Shown here piece after piece: positions 1 through 12,344 of a DNA stretch of 64,000 bases. Position 1 is the stretch's first letter. Each line of letters begins with the position of its first letter. The notes below the pieces were generated by a model. It made no database searches and had not been told where the DNA came from. It was given only the letters and a program-made list of their open reading frames with translations. The position numbers and the translations under genes were made by a program. The stretch comes from Blastomyces gilchristii SLH14081 (Eukaryota; Ascomycota; Eurotiomycetes; Onygenales; Ajellomycetaceae): NCBI RefSeq assembly GCF_000003855.2, contig NW_003101679.1:938417-1002416 (forward strand), in the 5' to 3' direction.

Positions 1-1
1 G

Positions 2-1117
2 CTGGAGAGACTATTAAGAACTGAACGGCAGGCTCGCGCGGAGGCAGCAAATTCAATTGCGAAAGCCGAAAGCGACAAGTTAAAGGCGGAGGAGCTAGTT
101 CGGGAAATGCGTCGTGAATTACAGATATCGAAAGATGAAGCGAGGCGTGCTTGGGAGGAACTTGGCAGAAGAGAACAGGAAGAACGCGACCGCACGGTAT
201 CTTTAAGAAACGGTGAGCCAACTATAGTTGGCGGTGTGCAAGTAGTCCCCATGATGCAATCCGCTCTTAGCAGACAGACTAGTACAAATCGTCCACCAAC
301 AAGAGAAGGTCCTTACCCTGGTGGCCCTGGTCCCACAACAATGGGCGGGCAAACTAGACAAGACGTCCCTGAGCCAACTGAACATGATGCATACGACAGC
401 CAAGTCTCGTCTCCAACAGCCACTGATCCCTTTGTCGAAACCACCCGTGAATCCGGCCGCCCGTCACATCATGACGTTGGAAGCTCACCTTCAAGACAAC
501 CGCCAACATTTACTGCCGCCATGTCTGCTGCACGAACGGCTACTACCCAAACTCAGGCTGCTGCAACCTCTAGCCCATATAGTCAATCCCACCATGCTGA
601 GGACTCACACGGGCGATTCTACCAGCATGAACCTTCCGCTCTCCACGGCAGCGAGCCCAAGGTCACAGGGGCCGATGAGCGCACATACATACCAACTAGC
701 GAGCCAGGCGGCAGCGACCTTGGATCGGAGGAGTATGACCACCCGGAGGCGGCATACAGGCGGAACACACAAGACCGGGATCGTCGGATCGTATATCCCC
801 GCACCATCTCGGACGACAGCGATGATTATGAGAATATGGAACACATGCCCGAAGGCGAATTCAGCCAGCGATACGAGGGAGTGGGTGGCATTGAGTACGG
901 CGGCGGACCACCTGGTAGTTCACCTGAAGATATTCAAGGTGCTGGGTATGGCTCTAACGTCGACTATAGCGGATCTGGTTGGGGGGGTGCACCTACGTGG
1001 GATTCTGTGACGCCGCGACATCGACACCCCACACGGCTCAGTGACGTTTTAGAAGAAGATGAGAGAAGTCGAACAAGCCCGAGCCGTGCGAGCCAGGCAA
1101 GTCGTGGCATGCATTAA
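2..1117 (+). CDS. C-terminal part of a coiled-coil, low-complexity protein (5' end outside window)
   Basis: The reading frame is open from base 2, so the gene begins upstream of the window and the ATG at 107 is probably internal. The first ~60 residues are rich in Glu, Arg, Lys and Ala with heptad-like spacing (e.g. AEELVREMRRELQISKDEA), which suggests the end of a coiled coil. A short conserved-looking stretch follows (TIVGGVQVVPMM). The remaining ~270 residues are hydrophilic and rich in Ser, Pro, Gly, Tyr and Asp, with no membrane segment, and look disordered. I do not recognise the family. The last ~1.1 kb has no intron and ends at TAA. A structural or scaffold role is only a guess. Confidence 0.75.
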   Translation: MERLLRTERQARAEAANSIAKAESDKLKAEELVREMRRELQISKDEARRAWEELGRREQEERDRTVSLRNGEPTIVGGVQVVPMMQSALSRQTSTNRPPTREGPYPGGPGPTTMGGQTRQDVPEPTEHDAYDSQVSSPTATDPFVETTRESGRPSHHDVGSSPSRQPPTFTAAMSAARTATTQTQAAATSSPYSQSHHAEDSHGRFYQHEPSALHGSEPKVTGADERTYIPTSEPGGSDLGSEEYDHPEAAYRRNTQDRDRRIVYPRTISDDSDDYENMEHMPEGEFSQRYEGVGGIEYGGGPPGSSPEDIQGAGYGSNVDYSGSGWGGAPTWDSVTPRHRHPTRLSDVLEEDERSRTSPSRASQASRGMH

Positions 1118-2585
1118 AGCAAATAGATGAAACGAATAATAAACGAGCGAACACCTCCCCAAGTTCTTGTTTTGGGTGTACTTTTGGTCATGCTCTCTCT
1201 CTCTTTTTTTCTTCTTTTCTTTTTTTTCTTTTTCTTTTCTTTTTTGGCTATTTTTGGGGCGCGGTTAAACTTCCTTTAAAAATGGCATGAAGGGGGTGGT
1301 GGTTAGTTGATGTGATGAAAATGCATTTGGCTGTATTCGACAGTTCCCACCACCAAGTTCCAAACTCCCAGCCTTCATTCCATTGTCCTTCTCGGCATGT
1401 TAGAATCTTCGCATATCCTACCGGAACCTGGCATATGCTGGCTGTCCCTCCCTCCTCGGCTTCTGTAAAACTGTCAGTTGCTTTACTCCTTAACCCGTCA
1501 TTACCACCTTGTTTGACTGGTATCCGCATGATTATAGATCTGAATCAAGTTTGCGTGAGCGTCTGTTTGATTTGATTGATATCTTCCTTTACTTTTCCCT
1601 TTCGTGTGATGAGTCTCCCCACTTCTTTTGTTCCTCATTCATGCTTATTCCTTGTATTGATTTTTTGCTTTTGTTAATTTTTCTTCCTCTTTAACGCTTT
1701 TCCACCCTTGTATTCTGTTATGAGTACAATCCTTTTTACATGGCTGGCATGTTCTGATATCTTGATATTCATTTAATCAATTTCCTTTCTCGATTTCGAT
1801 ACCCACCTTAGTGCATATAATGTCATTTTCCCGCCCCCATCCTCCTCATTATCAAAGGGTTAAAAATAAAAGACAAAAGGATTTCTCGATTTCCCCTTTT
1901 TTCTGATCACTTGTGAGGGATGGATGGGAGATAGAATTTATCGTTATATGATGATGCATATTGCCATGCTGGCGGATACTTTTTCAAAACAATCTCCTTA
2001 ATATTAGATATTAGCTGTGCGAGTATATTATTTAATAAGTTATTAAAACATATTTACATGCATATAAGAAGTTTATATGCAGATATGCCCTTGAGCCGTT
2101 CATATAGCCCTTTCCATCCCATTTATTAAGATTAATTTTCGGAAAATTGGCGTAGTGATTGGAGTCTCGGGTCGCGCAGTGGTGACTTGTGGTGATGGAG
2201 AGTAGTTCAGGGGGGTCACTTTTGAGTTAATTTGCTAGCAGCAAGGGGCCTGTTCGGGATTGGAACGATGGTCCCTCTGAGCTGGGGTTCCCTGAAGGGT
2301 CCTGGCCTCCGTGAAATAAACGAGTGTTGGCTCTTTAATCATTCTCCTGAAAAAGGGCAGGCTTTTCCCAGCCAACATGGAGATAGTGTCGGCTTTTGCT
2401 CCTTATTGTGCTATTATTGTTGGATTGAACAGGCATACTTGCATTTCACTTTTTGTTTCCCGCTTTGTTTGTGCCAGTGTGGCTGTTCGAGACTTCTTTG
2501 AATTTTGATTTTAATTTTTTTTCCCTTGTATCCTGGTGATAGCAGGCAGCGATCCCCTCCATCCCTCCCCTCTTCTGTTGTGTAA
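1118..2585. other. Intergenic, no gene seen
   Basis: This is the shared 3' region of the plus-strand gene ending at 1117 and the minus-strand F-box gene ending at 2586, so it probably holds two converging 3' UTRs. A pyrimidine-rich tract lies at about 1190-1247. The short open frames here have no recognisable domain. The rest is AT-leaning, with no repeat or RNA gene seen. Confidence 0.5.
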
Positions 2586-3662
2586 CTAGAATGAAATTCC
2601 AAATAGAAAAGGGTCAGGCCTAAAATCCCTCCACGATAAGTTTAAAAAGCCCCGTTTCTGGTCAGAAGGCGGTCTGTCGTTATAGTGGCTAAGATATAAG
2701 GAATCCTCTGGTATGATACGGTGACAATCTCGAAGACCTGCACACTGACAGCCCGCCGCCGATATCCACTGAGGATCATACGGTGTTTCGCAAGCTCCGG
2801 CGTTTATCCAAGTCGTGATCCTTTGCCTAACTAGATTCTTCCCTTCTACCCTGTCAACAAGCAATCGAAATTCAGAAGAGCAGTCCGGGCATCGCATGAA
2901 TGTACATTCCCTCTTCCCCCTGATTTTGGAGAAAAGGAGCGTTGGAAACGTGCCATTCCGAGAGTGGAAAAAATTCGCAGATGGCAAAACTGGCCCTTCT
3001 TTACCACATAACACTGCATACTGGTCTGTTTGCAGAACTAGATTGCCATTGACGATCTTGGCGCTACCAAATAAACGCCGAAATCTGAAATGTTCAGGGC
3101 ATCCAAGTTCTCCCGCACAACAACCAATCTCGGATATCGGGCATCCATAGTCCTTCCCGTATCGGTGACGATTCATAACCTCTTTAGCCAGGGAGAACGG
3201 GAGATGGTAAAAACAGTCCCAAAACTTTATAGGTCTGTTCACCTCATCACAAGGTCTTGGCTGGAATGATATATGACGGTTTAGTTTCCGACGGCGATGG
3301 AAAACCGCGCATTGATGACAGAGAACATGTTGAGGAAAGAAAATCTCCAGCCTCGCGAGGAGGCTAACGCGATCTTTCTTGTTTTCAATGAGCTTCCGAA
3401 CACCGGGGGACCCGCCGATTATGAACCATATGGCTTTGCATGTCACAGCGAGTGCTGCTCCATCCGCGGGAGGGATTGCCTTAATAAGATAATAAATGAC
3501 ATCGTCACTTAAGTTGAAAAATGGTGGTAGACCGTCTTGATAGGAAACTTGAACCGTCTCCTTTCTCCTACTGCGTTTGATGCCCCGTGATAGCTTCCCG
3601 ACACGCCTTGTTAGCGCTTCGGATGCTTTTACGTAGTAATCCTTTAGGGAATGCTTCTCCAT
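2586..3662 (-). CDS. F-box domain protein, Cys-rich
   Basis: Uninterrupted 358-aa frame. A basic N-terminus (residues ~1-38) is followed by an F-box-like segment at about 45-90 (LPPFFNLSDDVIYYLIKAIP, then AVTCKAIWFII). The C-terminal two thirds are rich in Cys and His, with pairs such as CHQC, CPDC and CQC that could bind metal. F-box proteins bridge Skp1 of an SCF ubiquitin ligase to substrates, and fungal genomes carry many with this layout; the substrate cannot be inferred. The start is the first ATG of the frame. It is transcribed toward its convergent upstream neighbour. Confidence is good for an F-box type and low for a precise role. Confidence 0.7.
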   Translation of the reverse strand: MEKHSLKDYYVKASEALTRRVGKLSRGIKRSRRKETVQVSYQDGLPPFFNLSDDVIYYLIKAIPPADGAALAVTCKAIWFIIGGSPGVRKLIENKKDRVSLLARLEIFFPQHVLCHQCAVFHRRRKLNRHISFQPRPCDEVNRPIKFWDCFYHLPFSLAKEVMNRHRYGKDYGCPISEIGCCAGELGCPEHFRFRRLFGSAKIVNGNLVLQTDQYAVLCGKEGPVLPSANFFHSRNGTFPTLLFSKIRGKRECTFMRCPDCSSEFRLLVDRVEGKNLVRQRITTWINAGACETPYDPQWISAAGCQCAGLRDCHRIIPEDSLYLSHYNDRPPSDQKRGFLNLSWRDFRPDPFLFGISF

Positions 3663-4288
3663 CGTTCACTTTGCTAGAAAACGCACAGATATTCCGGACA
3701 CGTAGTGAGGAGAGGCCCTTGGTTTCCGAACGTTTGTCAACTTCACCGCGAAGCAGATAATTATTTCGTAGAGTTGCGCGGTTGAAAATTCCTGCCTATT
3801 TTGTATCGATTCTTGAGTCTTGTGTGGTGTGAAAAGAAACTTTATGACATCATGTAACTAGTCTCTGACTGTCAGTTATGGACAAGTTTGGGGAACGAAA
3901 ATAGATATAGGGCCACTTCTTGAATTGAAGTAAGAGATGGACTAGAACATTGTTCAGAAGCAAGGTTGCAGCGGAAGGAATACACGTATGCATCTGACGG
4001 ACTCGGGTATTCATGTAGAAAGGATCGGAAAGCTTAAGCTGAATAAGAATAGCGGAATGCCATCAGTATCCCAAATCCGCCTGTTCTATATATTTTTGAC
4101 TCTGATTTTGAGTTTTAGATTTGGAGGCATTTGATCCAGCAACTGCCGTTTTGTAATTCAATAATAAGTGTACTAACCCCGAGATTGGAAGAATTATTGT
4201 AAACTCTAATCATAAATGCTAGGAAGGCTATATATCTATCAGTTATGGATACCTAGGTAGGGCCTGATTTCTCAGGAGTCGGACGAGG

Positions 4289-4321
<33 letters not shown>

Positions 4322-4852
4322 TGTTCTGGCTCTTTTCAGATGCCGCAACTTTCCGGCGGCCCCCATCTGGCAAGCAGGGCGTTGGATGAGAGCCTTGGAG
4401 TTCTAATATCTCAATGTGACCAGATGTCCCCGTTGATGGTCGGAGTAATTGGGATAAATAAAGCCTCTAGGAGCATGTACGGGAGTATAGTAGGTAGTTA
4501 CAGTACAGTACAAGGACTGGTGATTGATATTGAAAGGGCGGATCCGTGGTTAATCGCAATCTCCATTCCAGTCGCGTAGGTAAAAGTATAGTAATAATTC
4601 TTTCAATAAAGTGGACAAGCACATAAGGAACGAGTAAATAATAATAATAACTACGCGGAGTAACGTAACGTCTCTTGAATTTCGACTCGGCTCGGTCGAC
4701 TCCGAAAAGACAGATTAATCAGCAGTTGATCATGTGATAAAATATTGGAATGGAGCAACTCGCCAGTAAATAAATATCCAATTGCTGAACAAGATCTGTT
4801 GATCCTCTCATTTTAACTGTTTAATTGGGAGCAAAAGAAAATAAACGTCAAC
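3663..4852. other. Divergent promoter region with a long A tract
   Basis: This segment separates the minus-strand F-box gene from the plus-strand sco1 gene and so should hold both promoters. The only striking element is the A31 run at 4289-4319. A 79-codon frame at 4340-4579 has no recognisable content and I do not call it a gene. Confidence 0.5.
4289..4319. repeat. Poly(A) tract, 31 nt
   Basis: An uninterrupted run of 31 A residues in an intergenic region. No flanking target-site duplication or retroposon body was recognised, so it is recorded as a homopolymer tract. Confidence 0.9.
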
Positions 4853-6013
4853 ATGGCTTCCAGTCGCACTTCATTTATCTCCCGTTGGATGAAACATGCT
4901 GCTTTCCAATCCCCTACTCCGTGGGGAGCAGCACCATCAGCCCTCCCAATCTCTCAGCGCATCGCAAGCAGATCATACTCGTCGAGTCGGAGGTCACTAC
5001 AAGCTCCCGGTACTCGGATTAGATCACCTTCATTTTTACTATTGATTCGGTCGAATCCTCAAACTGCTTCTTTCTCCACAACCTCACCCCGCCCGAAATC
5101 CAAAACCATTCAGCAATTAAAGGCTCGCGCTTCAACCGGGCCATTCTCATGGAAGGCCGCCGCATTGTTCGTCGTAACAGGCGTGGGAATGATATTTTAC
5201 TTTCGCTATGAGAAAGCGCGGCTTGAGCGAAAGAGAATCGCCGAGATGAGCAAGGGTGTTGGCAAGCCAAAAGTTGGCGGACCCTTCATCCTGAAGGATT
5301 TGGATGGCAACGAATTCACAGAAGAAAATTTAAAAGGAAAATATAGCTTCGTGGGTCTTCCATGTCTATTTCCCATTTCATTCGTTTTTATTTAGTCATT
5401 TTGAGAGGATATAGGCTTTTCATTAGAATTAAATTTCTTACATTTCAGCATCATCCTAGGTTTATTTCGGCTTCACTCATTGTCCTGATATTTGCCCAGA
5501 CGAACTCGACAAAATGGCCGAGATAATCGATATTGTGAAAGCCAAATCAAACAACAAAACCGTTTTGCGCCCCGTTTTCATTACCTGCGATCCAGCCCGC
5601 GACAGCGCCGATGTGTTGCGCAAGTATCTGGCGGAATTCCATAAGGGGATTATTGGATTGACAGGCACGTATGAGCAGGTGAAGAATGTGTGCAAGCAGT
5701 ACCGCGTGTATTTCAGTACACCGCGGAATATAACACCGGGAGAGGACTATCTCGTTGACCACAGCATTTATTTCTACCTAATGGGTATGTCAAGTACCCC
5801 CATTGATATACCCCAAACTTTTATCCCCGGGCGCATACTTTAGTCTGCTAGGGATTAAATATGACTAACTTTCAACCTTCTGTAGATCCGGAGGGAGACT
5901 TTGTTGAATGTATCGGCCGTCAAGATACTGCTGAAACTGCTGCTGCTACCATTCTAGCCCATATCAATGACTGGAAGAGGGAAGGCAAGCCCATCAACAC
6001 CGAGGAGGAATAG
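4853..6013 (+). CDS. sco1: SCO1/SenC mitochondrial copper chaperone
   Basis: Three exons at 4853-5350, 5460-5784 and 5886-6013, all with GT-AG introns, giving 316 aa. The first ~80 residues are Ser/Arg-rich and lack acidic residues, like a mitochondrial presequence. A membrane segment follows at about 101-117. The thioredoxin-like SCO domain carries the copper ligands C174 and C178 in FTHCPDICPDELDKM, and H267 in VDHSIYF. The family delivers copper to the CuA site of cytochrome c oxidase subunit 2 in the intermembrane space. The exon 1/2 join restores KYSFVYFGF, and the exon 2/3 join restores YLMDPEGDF, both typical of the family. Start context is gtcaacATGG. All key residues are present, so the gene appears functional. 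Confidence 0.95.
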
Positions 6014-6713
6014 TTTTGTGATGAATAAGTAAAAGACTTTGATTCAAGTCTCCGCTCTTCATATCACTCCCTTTTTCTTCCTTATTGACCTTCGCGTTTT
6101 GGGAGCATAGTGCTCTTAACACCGGAGGGCACCACACCCCCAAAAATGTACACCTCCTCTCTACACTACTTGGTTATGGAGTTGGTATCCGAGGATTGGG
6201 CATGCATTAAGACTTATTTTCCTTGCTGTATTATATTTCATATTACTTCCCCCGTTATACACTTCTTATTTGTTAAAAAGGTGTAACCGCCCAACCATGT
6301 ACACTAGCGAAGCTCAAGTACAAACATTGGGTTGAGCCCCCACAATTGAACGATCAAGTTTGGACAAGAGCCATTGCTATTTAAAAAGCAATTATTGACC
6401 CCGTTCACCCGGGAAGAATTCCTGCATAAACGGCCTGCGGTTTTAAATCCATGGTTGACCAGTTCTCTAGAATTCCAAGCTCGGGAAATGCTTCCATGAA
6501 TTAGCTTAGAACAGCGTTGAAAAAAACACTCGCTGATTGGTCTCCATGTTCTGGGTCCTATCCTCCTTAGGGACCGCTCTATGACCATTTAAGTTGCCTT
6601 ATACCCCGCCAGACCAAAACTTGGAAGCAGGAAGACCTTGCTTGACAGCACTTGAACGGCGCATTTTCCTAATTGGTTGATACAAATTACCGCAACCGCG
6701 ATCACAGAATACC
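6014..6713. other. Intergenic between sco1 and the aldo/keto reductase gene
   Basis: Holds the sco1 3' region and the promoter of the next gene, both on the plus strand. A 94-codon minus-strand frame (6304-6588) has no recognisable domain. No repeat or RNA gene seen. Confidence 0.5.
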
Positions 6714-8179
6714 ATGGCGGAGCAAAGCAAGAAAAGTGAAATGCTCTACCGCAGAGTAGGCAATTCAGGACTTCATGTCTCTGTGATATCGTTGGGAGGA
6801 TGGCTCACGTATGTTCGCCTAAATCACGGCTTTGAATAGACATTTATACTGACGGAAAATACAGCTATGGCGGGCATGTAGATGAAGGTAAAACACGCTT
6901 CATGGATTCATTGATTATTTCATGTTAGAGAGCAACAAGGGGCGATTACACTAGAATGGGTTTCAAGATAGCTAATGCATACCTGTTTTTTCCAGAGGGA
7001 ACAATGAAGTGCATGAAGCAGGCCTATGACCTAGGCATCAACTTCTTTGACACGGCTGAGAGGTAATTGTTCTAATGTTCGCGGTAAATTTCTGATACAG
7101 AGGTACGGGTCATTGATTCTTTCCCCTCAGCTATGCTGCTGGCAAATCCGAAATTGCTATGGGCCGGGCCATTAAGGAGTTTAAATGGAAACGCAACGAT
7201 CTGGTCATCAGCACAAAGGTTCTAAATTGCCCACGAACTACTCTACACTCTCATACATAGAGCCATCTGCTAACTGATGAGTTCAAGGTCAATTTTGGCA
7301 CCGCCCATGGGGACTTAGAGATCAACAACTGTGGACTGTCTCGAAAGCATATTATCGAGGGAACATTGGCTTCCCTCAAACGTTTGGAGCTGGACTATGT
7401 CGACATTATCTATGCCCATCGTCCTGATAGGCTTACCCCCATGGAAGAGGTAGTTCGGGCTTTCAACTACCTCATTAACAAAGGGCTGGCATTCTACTGG
7501 GGAACGTCAATGTGGTCAGCGGACGAGATTGCTGAAGCGACTGGAGTTGCCAAATCGCTCGGATTAATCGGGCCGATTGTTGAACAGCCACTTTACAACA
7601 TGATCGACCGGCAAAAAGTCGAGTCTGAATACCAGCGAGTGTTGTCCCGGTGTGGAGTTGGATTGACCGTTTTCTCGCCGCTGAAGGGGGGCATTTTGAC
7701 GGGAAAATACAATGAAGCGGCGGCAGAACCTCCCAAGGATTCACGGATTGCGGTCAGCCAGGATAAGTATACCTCGTCTGTCAGAAAGGGATACGGGAAC
7801 GAGGCCTGGAACGCGGACATCCAGAAAGTGGCCAAGCTCAAGGTACGTTCTTGACTATAATCTTAAGAAATTATTACTTCCCTATTTTCAGTCCCTCTCT
7901 ACCTTTTACGGGCAATGGGTACTTCATAGAAGATATCTGACCGTATATGAAAAGCCAATCGCCGATCGACTTGGATGCAAACTATCTGCGCTTGCCCTTG
8001 CCTGGTGCTTGAAGAATGAACACGTGAGTTCTGTCATCACGGGCGCCTCGAGACCGGAGCAGGTCGTCGAGAACGTCGGGAGCTTGAAGGTGCTTCCCAA
8101 GCTCACTCCGGAGATAATGGCCGAGATCGACGACCTGTTGGGCAATAAACCCCAACTCGATCAGGCTAGATTTGGTTAA
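6714..8179 (+). CDS. Aldo/keto reductase, voltage-gated K+ channel beta-subunit-like
   Basis: Six exons: 6714-6808, 6865-6887, 6996-7062, 7131-7218, 7288-7842 and a last exon ending at 8179. The protein is a TIM-barrel NADPH-dependent oxidoreductase. The catalytic tetrad is visible: Asp in FFDTAE, Tyr in SYAAGKSE, Lys in ISTKVNFG and His in IYAHRPD. The segment [18 protein letters not shown] near the C-terminus is the nucleotide-binding region typical of this subfamily. The last exon can start at 7955 (350 aa, closest to the usual family length) or at 7892 after a better acceptor, which would add 21 residues. The substrate is unknown. The 23-nt second exon is unusually small but restores the frame. 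Confidence 0.9.
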
Positions 8180-9550
8180 GCTGTTGTCAATGTGGATGGC
8201 GGAGGGGCTCTGGAAGATGGTTCAATGGCTGTATTCTCTGTTAGTCTACGGAGTACTCCGTCCTACGATTAGTAGTTATCATATTAGATTTTAGTCTAGC
8301 TATGCAGGTCAACTTATTTTCTTATTACTCCATATCTGTGACGGCGGAGTTGAGACGGAACCCACATCCTAGTTTCTACCCTAATGGAGCTTCTAACTAT
8401 ATTGCAAGCCACTCCACGACAATGCCAACCGAGATAACGTCGCCAATTGCTCGTATTGGCTCGCTCATAGCGATATATACGGAGTACATTAATAAGTGTA
8501 ATAATGGTAAAACACCCCCCACCAACCGACAGTCGATCTCGTATAATCTTCATTATGCCCTCCAGAAATGCATTTTATCATGGTCCTAGCTGTGATTCCA
8601 GCAAATTTTTTTGGGGAATATCAATTTCAATCCGCCCTCATGTATTGCTATTCTCTTCTGTTTGATAACCTTGGGCTGCGTCTCTGTTCTCTGATCCTTC
8701 AATTCTGAGAGTTCAAGTCAACCAGCATGGCCTGCTTGATCCCTATACCATAAGACAGAGTGCAATCCCCTACGATAATGAACTCCTGATATTTGTAAGA
8801 TATTCAATATCTCTCAGTAGCGCCCTGCATCACTGGGTTCCGTTTCCTAGAGAAGTCGGAGAATTTGACAAACCACCATAGCTCATATCGTCAAATAACA
8901 TCCTCATAATGAGCCCAGATACGAAGACGGCTTTCAAAATTGCATATAAACCACGTAAACAGGTTCAAGTTGTTTGTATCCAGTATTGAAAGACAGTGGA
9001 TGATCTTACCCAGAGCTCCATCTAGACCAAATACATTTCCAAACCACCCGCTAGATTCTTGATACATTTCGCCCCGCTTTCCGGCTCCAGGGAACAAATC
9101 TCGTTGCATTAATACCATGGAAGGAGCTGTATCCCCAAACTTGGAACATCGGTGATCCCGAAGCTGTTTTCTCGCCACCCTGAAAAAGACATTGTTGTAC
9201 GGTAGTATTCGAAGCCAGTCATTTGCACTCGCTAGCAGATAAAGACGGAGATGGAACGAAATGAGGCGCCATTTATGATGAACCACAAGTGGAACATCCG
9301 TCAGGCCAACCATCTGCCCCCGAACCCCTCTGCATAGTTGTCAGGCAGGATAGATATGTTCCAATCTTGGTTAGTGTTAAATAGCTAACTATCACCTGAC
9401 CAATCCCCTGACTAAACCAAAGAGTTGCCTTTTCCGACGGGCGGCGCAGCCATTCCAACACCACACCCAGAGCTTTCCCAACACCCTCTAAACTCTTGTC
9501 TTTTGCCTCCAATATCCACCTCAATCTTGTTTTGTCCATGAGATCACAAT
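8180..9550. other. Intergenic, with ACGGAGT palindrome
   Basis: 1.4 kb between two plus-strand genes. A perfect 14-bp palindrome, ACGGAGTACTCCGT, lies at 8248-8261, and another TACGGAGTA at 8478-8486. Two overlapping minus-strand frames (8891-9313 and 9273-9560) are in different phases and resemble no family I know. They overlap the start of the downstream gene and are not called. Confidence 0.5.
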
Positions 9551-12344
9551 ATGGCTTCATATAGCCCTAGAGATAGAGGGTACCGCGGGAACCCGACCAA
9601 TCCGCCACCTCGCCGCAACGACTTGAACGGACGCATGTATGATGATAGAACCTCCCGCTCCCGCTCCCGCTCCCGCTCCTACTCTCCTCCACACCCTGTC
9701 TCACGATCCAGGGACCGTAGATACGGCTCACCAGGCGGTACACGCTCTCCTCCGCATGGTAAAATCAACTTCGCGCACTGGGGCGAATAAATGGATACAT
9801 CTCTCGTTTTGAGCTTGTGCTGATTTCTTCATTTCTGTTTCCTACTTGAAGACACTTCTCGGACTCCTCGTGGGCCAGCGGCGGATAGGATGCATCCCGG
9901 CGGGGATGGCGAAATCTCAACTTCTAGGGATTACCGATCTAGGGAGCGAGACGACTACCGGCGCCCCACTTGGTCCCCTCCACGACACCGTGGAAGGTCG
10001 TCATATAGGGACCGTGACCGGGAGGGATATCGCTCCCCTGGATATGACAGTCGCAGCAGAAGCCACAGCAGAAGTCGTAGTGGATCCAGAAGCCGCAGCC
10101 AACGCGGCCGCCGACGTCCTTACTACGGCCAGGAAAGTCGTGAGATCATGATGGAAGGCCTACCAGTGGACATGAATGAAGACGACGTTCGACCATTCCT
10201 CCCTTTCCCCACTATAATGCACAGCAATCTGAATCCCCATTGATATGAGAGGCTGCACTACGTTTTCGTCATCTTTTCTTGGAAGACAGTATGCTGAGAT
10301 GTGTTTGTCGCCGGTCATAATTCCGGTCGATTCTTTCTTGTAACAGATTTTGAATGAACTCACCCAATATTACCATGTCGGGACGTTGGAGGATGTTCGT
10401 GTCATCCGCGATCGTCAAACGAGTACGTCTAATTTAATTTCCCACATTTTGTTGTGAACAATACTGATCCTTCTGTGTAGAGATATCCCGCCAGCTGGGC
10501 TTTCTTCGGTTCCCTACAATAGATGAATCTCGTGAATTCCTGGAACGCAATTTTCCTACCATATATCTCTATGGGGACAGCGGATCACATACTGATGAGC
10601 GTGGTACGAGGGTTAGAATAGCTTATAGTCGAGAAAGGGAAGACCGTAATCGAATCAAAGCTGAAGGAGAGTGGACATGCAAGATCGTGAGTCATTAGAT
10701 TCGCTTCCTACTGGGTGACTTTAACTAACGAGCACTTATTTTAGTGTTCCATAGTCAATTACGCAACCCGACAGCGCTGTTTCAGATGCCAAGCAGTTCG
10801 AGCCGGTATGTACTTTGGGATGTCTAGCTTCACGAGCTCTAAAGCTGACTAGCGAAGATTTTGTTCAACTTCCTCCTGGGATAGCCAACCCTCCACGCGT
10901 TGCGAATCACGGTGACAACGATGTAGCTCCCGACGGGACACCATCCCAATTTATTCTTCTTCGAGGCCTAGAGGCGTCGGTTACAGAGGAACTTCTTGCC
11001 AAAGGGGTAGCAAAACTTTATAAGCCAACGCCGGGTTCAGAGGGACATGGTGCAGCCACCGCCGCCAAAAAGGGCGCCAAGGTTGCGTCTACGACAGGAG
11101 ATGCCAATCTCGGGGCACGAGAAGGCTCAATACGGCGCGTATTGCTCATACGAGATCGTCGAAGTAACGAAAGTTGGAAGTACGGCTTTGCGGAGTTTGC
11201 AACCGTAGAAGTAAGTACAGCTTGCTTCTAGTTTAAATCCATTTTATTGATTCCATATTAATTAACGCGCCTGTAGGATGCTCAAGCCGCACTGGCTCGA
11301 TATAACTCCTTCGAAACATTCACAATTTCGTCGAAACCTGTTCTAGCTAGTTATATCCACGCCGGGGTCTTCGTTCCCGTCATAAACCCTACAGCCAGCA
11401 CTGATCGATTCACTTTCAGTCCACTTGGAAACCCTTCCATGAAATTAGCATACTGGGACGAGACTGCTTATGCAACTGAGTTGACGGTGTCGACAGAAGA
11501 TCTGGATAAGAACCGTTCCAAACCCCGAGCGACAAAATCCACCGTGGCTGACAAGAACCCCAAGACTAGCAAGGAGGTTGAAAAGGTAAAGAAGAGAAAG
11601 GCGGATGCCGGAGGATCCCTCAGCACAAAGAAGATTGCTGTTCCTAGCCACTTGCAGTTTTGGAGCAACCGTCACGCTGAGCTGCATGGTATTCAGCGAG
11701 ATGAACCAAAGGACGGAGGCTCGGGCAGCGACCAAAAACAGGGTGGCAGCGAAGGTGGCTCATCTTCTGGGTCACCTGCACCAACACAGTCCTACGTCGA
11801 TCTTAACCGTAAATGCTGTTATCTGTGCATGCGCCAATTTAAAACGGAAGCGGAAGTGAACAAGCACGAGAGACTCAGTCAGCTTCACGGTGAGAACATG
11901 CAAAATGAAGGTCTTAAGACCAAAGCCTTGGCGAAATTGGCGAAGAAACGGGACCAGGCCGAACATCATCCTTCTTCAGAATATCGTGACCGGGCCAAAG
12001 AACGTCGTCAGGCTTTCGGGCCATCGGTAAAAGCGAAGGAGAAGAAAGTGGAAAAGGAAATTGAGGAAGCACCACAGGTTCCTCTCATTTCGAAAGGCGC
12101 AGCTCTTCTCGGCAAAATGGGCTGGTCTGCTGGTTCTGGACTCGGCGCGGAAGGCTCAGGGATGACAGCCCCAATCGCTACTGATCTGTATGTGCAAGGC
12201 GTTGGGTTGGGTGCTCAGGGAGGCAAAGTTGGCGATGCCGTTCAGGAAGCCGGAAGGAATACGAGGGGTAGGTATGATGAGTTCCTCGAGAAGACAAAGG
12301 AAACTGCACGTGAGCGATACGAGCGAATGTCGAAGGAGGAGTAG
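9551..12344 (+). CDS. RBM5/RBM10-type splicing factor (RS, RRM, RanBP2 and C2H2 fingers, G-patch)
   Basis: Seven exons: 9551-9758, 9852-10186, 10347-10422, 10481-10686, 10745-10805, 10858-11210 and 11277-12344, giving 768 aa. Domains in order: an RS-rich N-terminus (to ~165); RRM1 (~168-258); a RanBP2-type finger (~272-293, WTCKICSIVNYATRQRCFRC); RRM2 (~320-440); a C2H2 finger (~594-617, CYLCMRQF with KHERLSQLH); and a G-patch (~681-727, GKMGWSAGSGLG). This is the order found in human RBM5, RBM6 and RBM10, which act in early spliceosome assembly and alternative 3' splice-site choice, in the nucleus. Junctions keep the frame throughout. The exon 2 end (gac|gttcga) is the weakest splice site and may be slightly misplaced. 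Confidence 0.9.

Noticed and set aside
4289..4579. Poly(A) tract followed by a 79-codon frame as a processed retrogene or LINE end
   Set aside because: No retroelement body, no gene homology and no flanking duplication seen.
8891..9560. Two overlapping minus-strand frames (140 and 95 codons) upstream of the RBM5-like gene
   Set aside because: Different phases, no convincing splice join, no recognised domain, and they overlap the start of a well-supported gene on the other strand.
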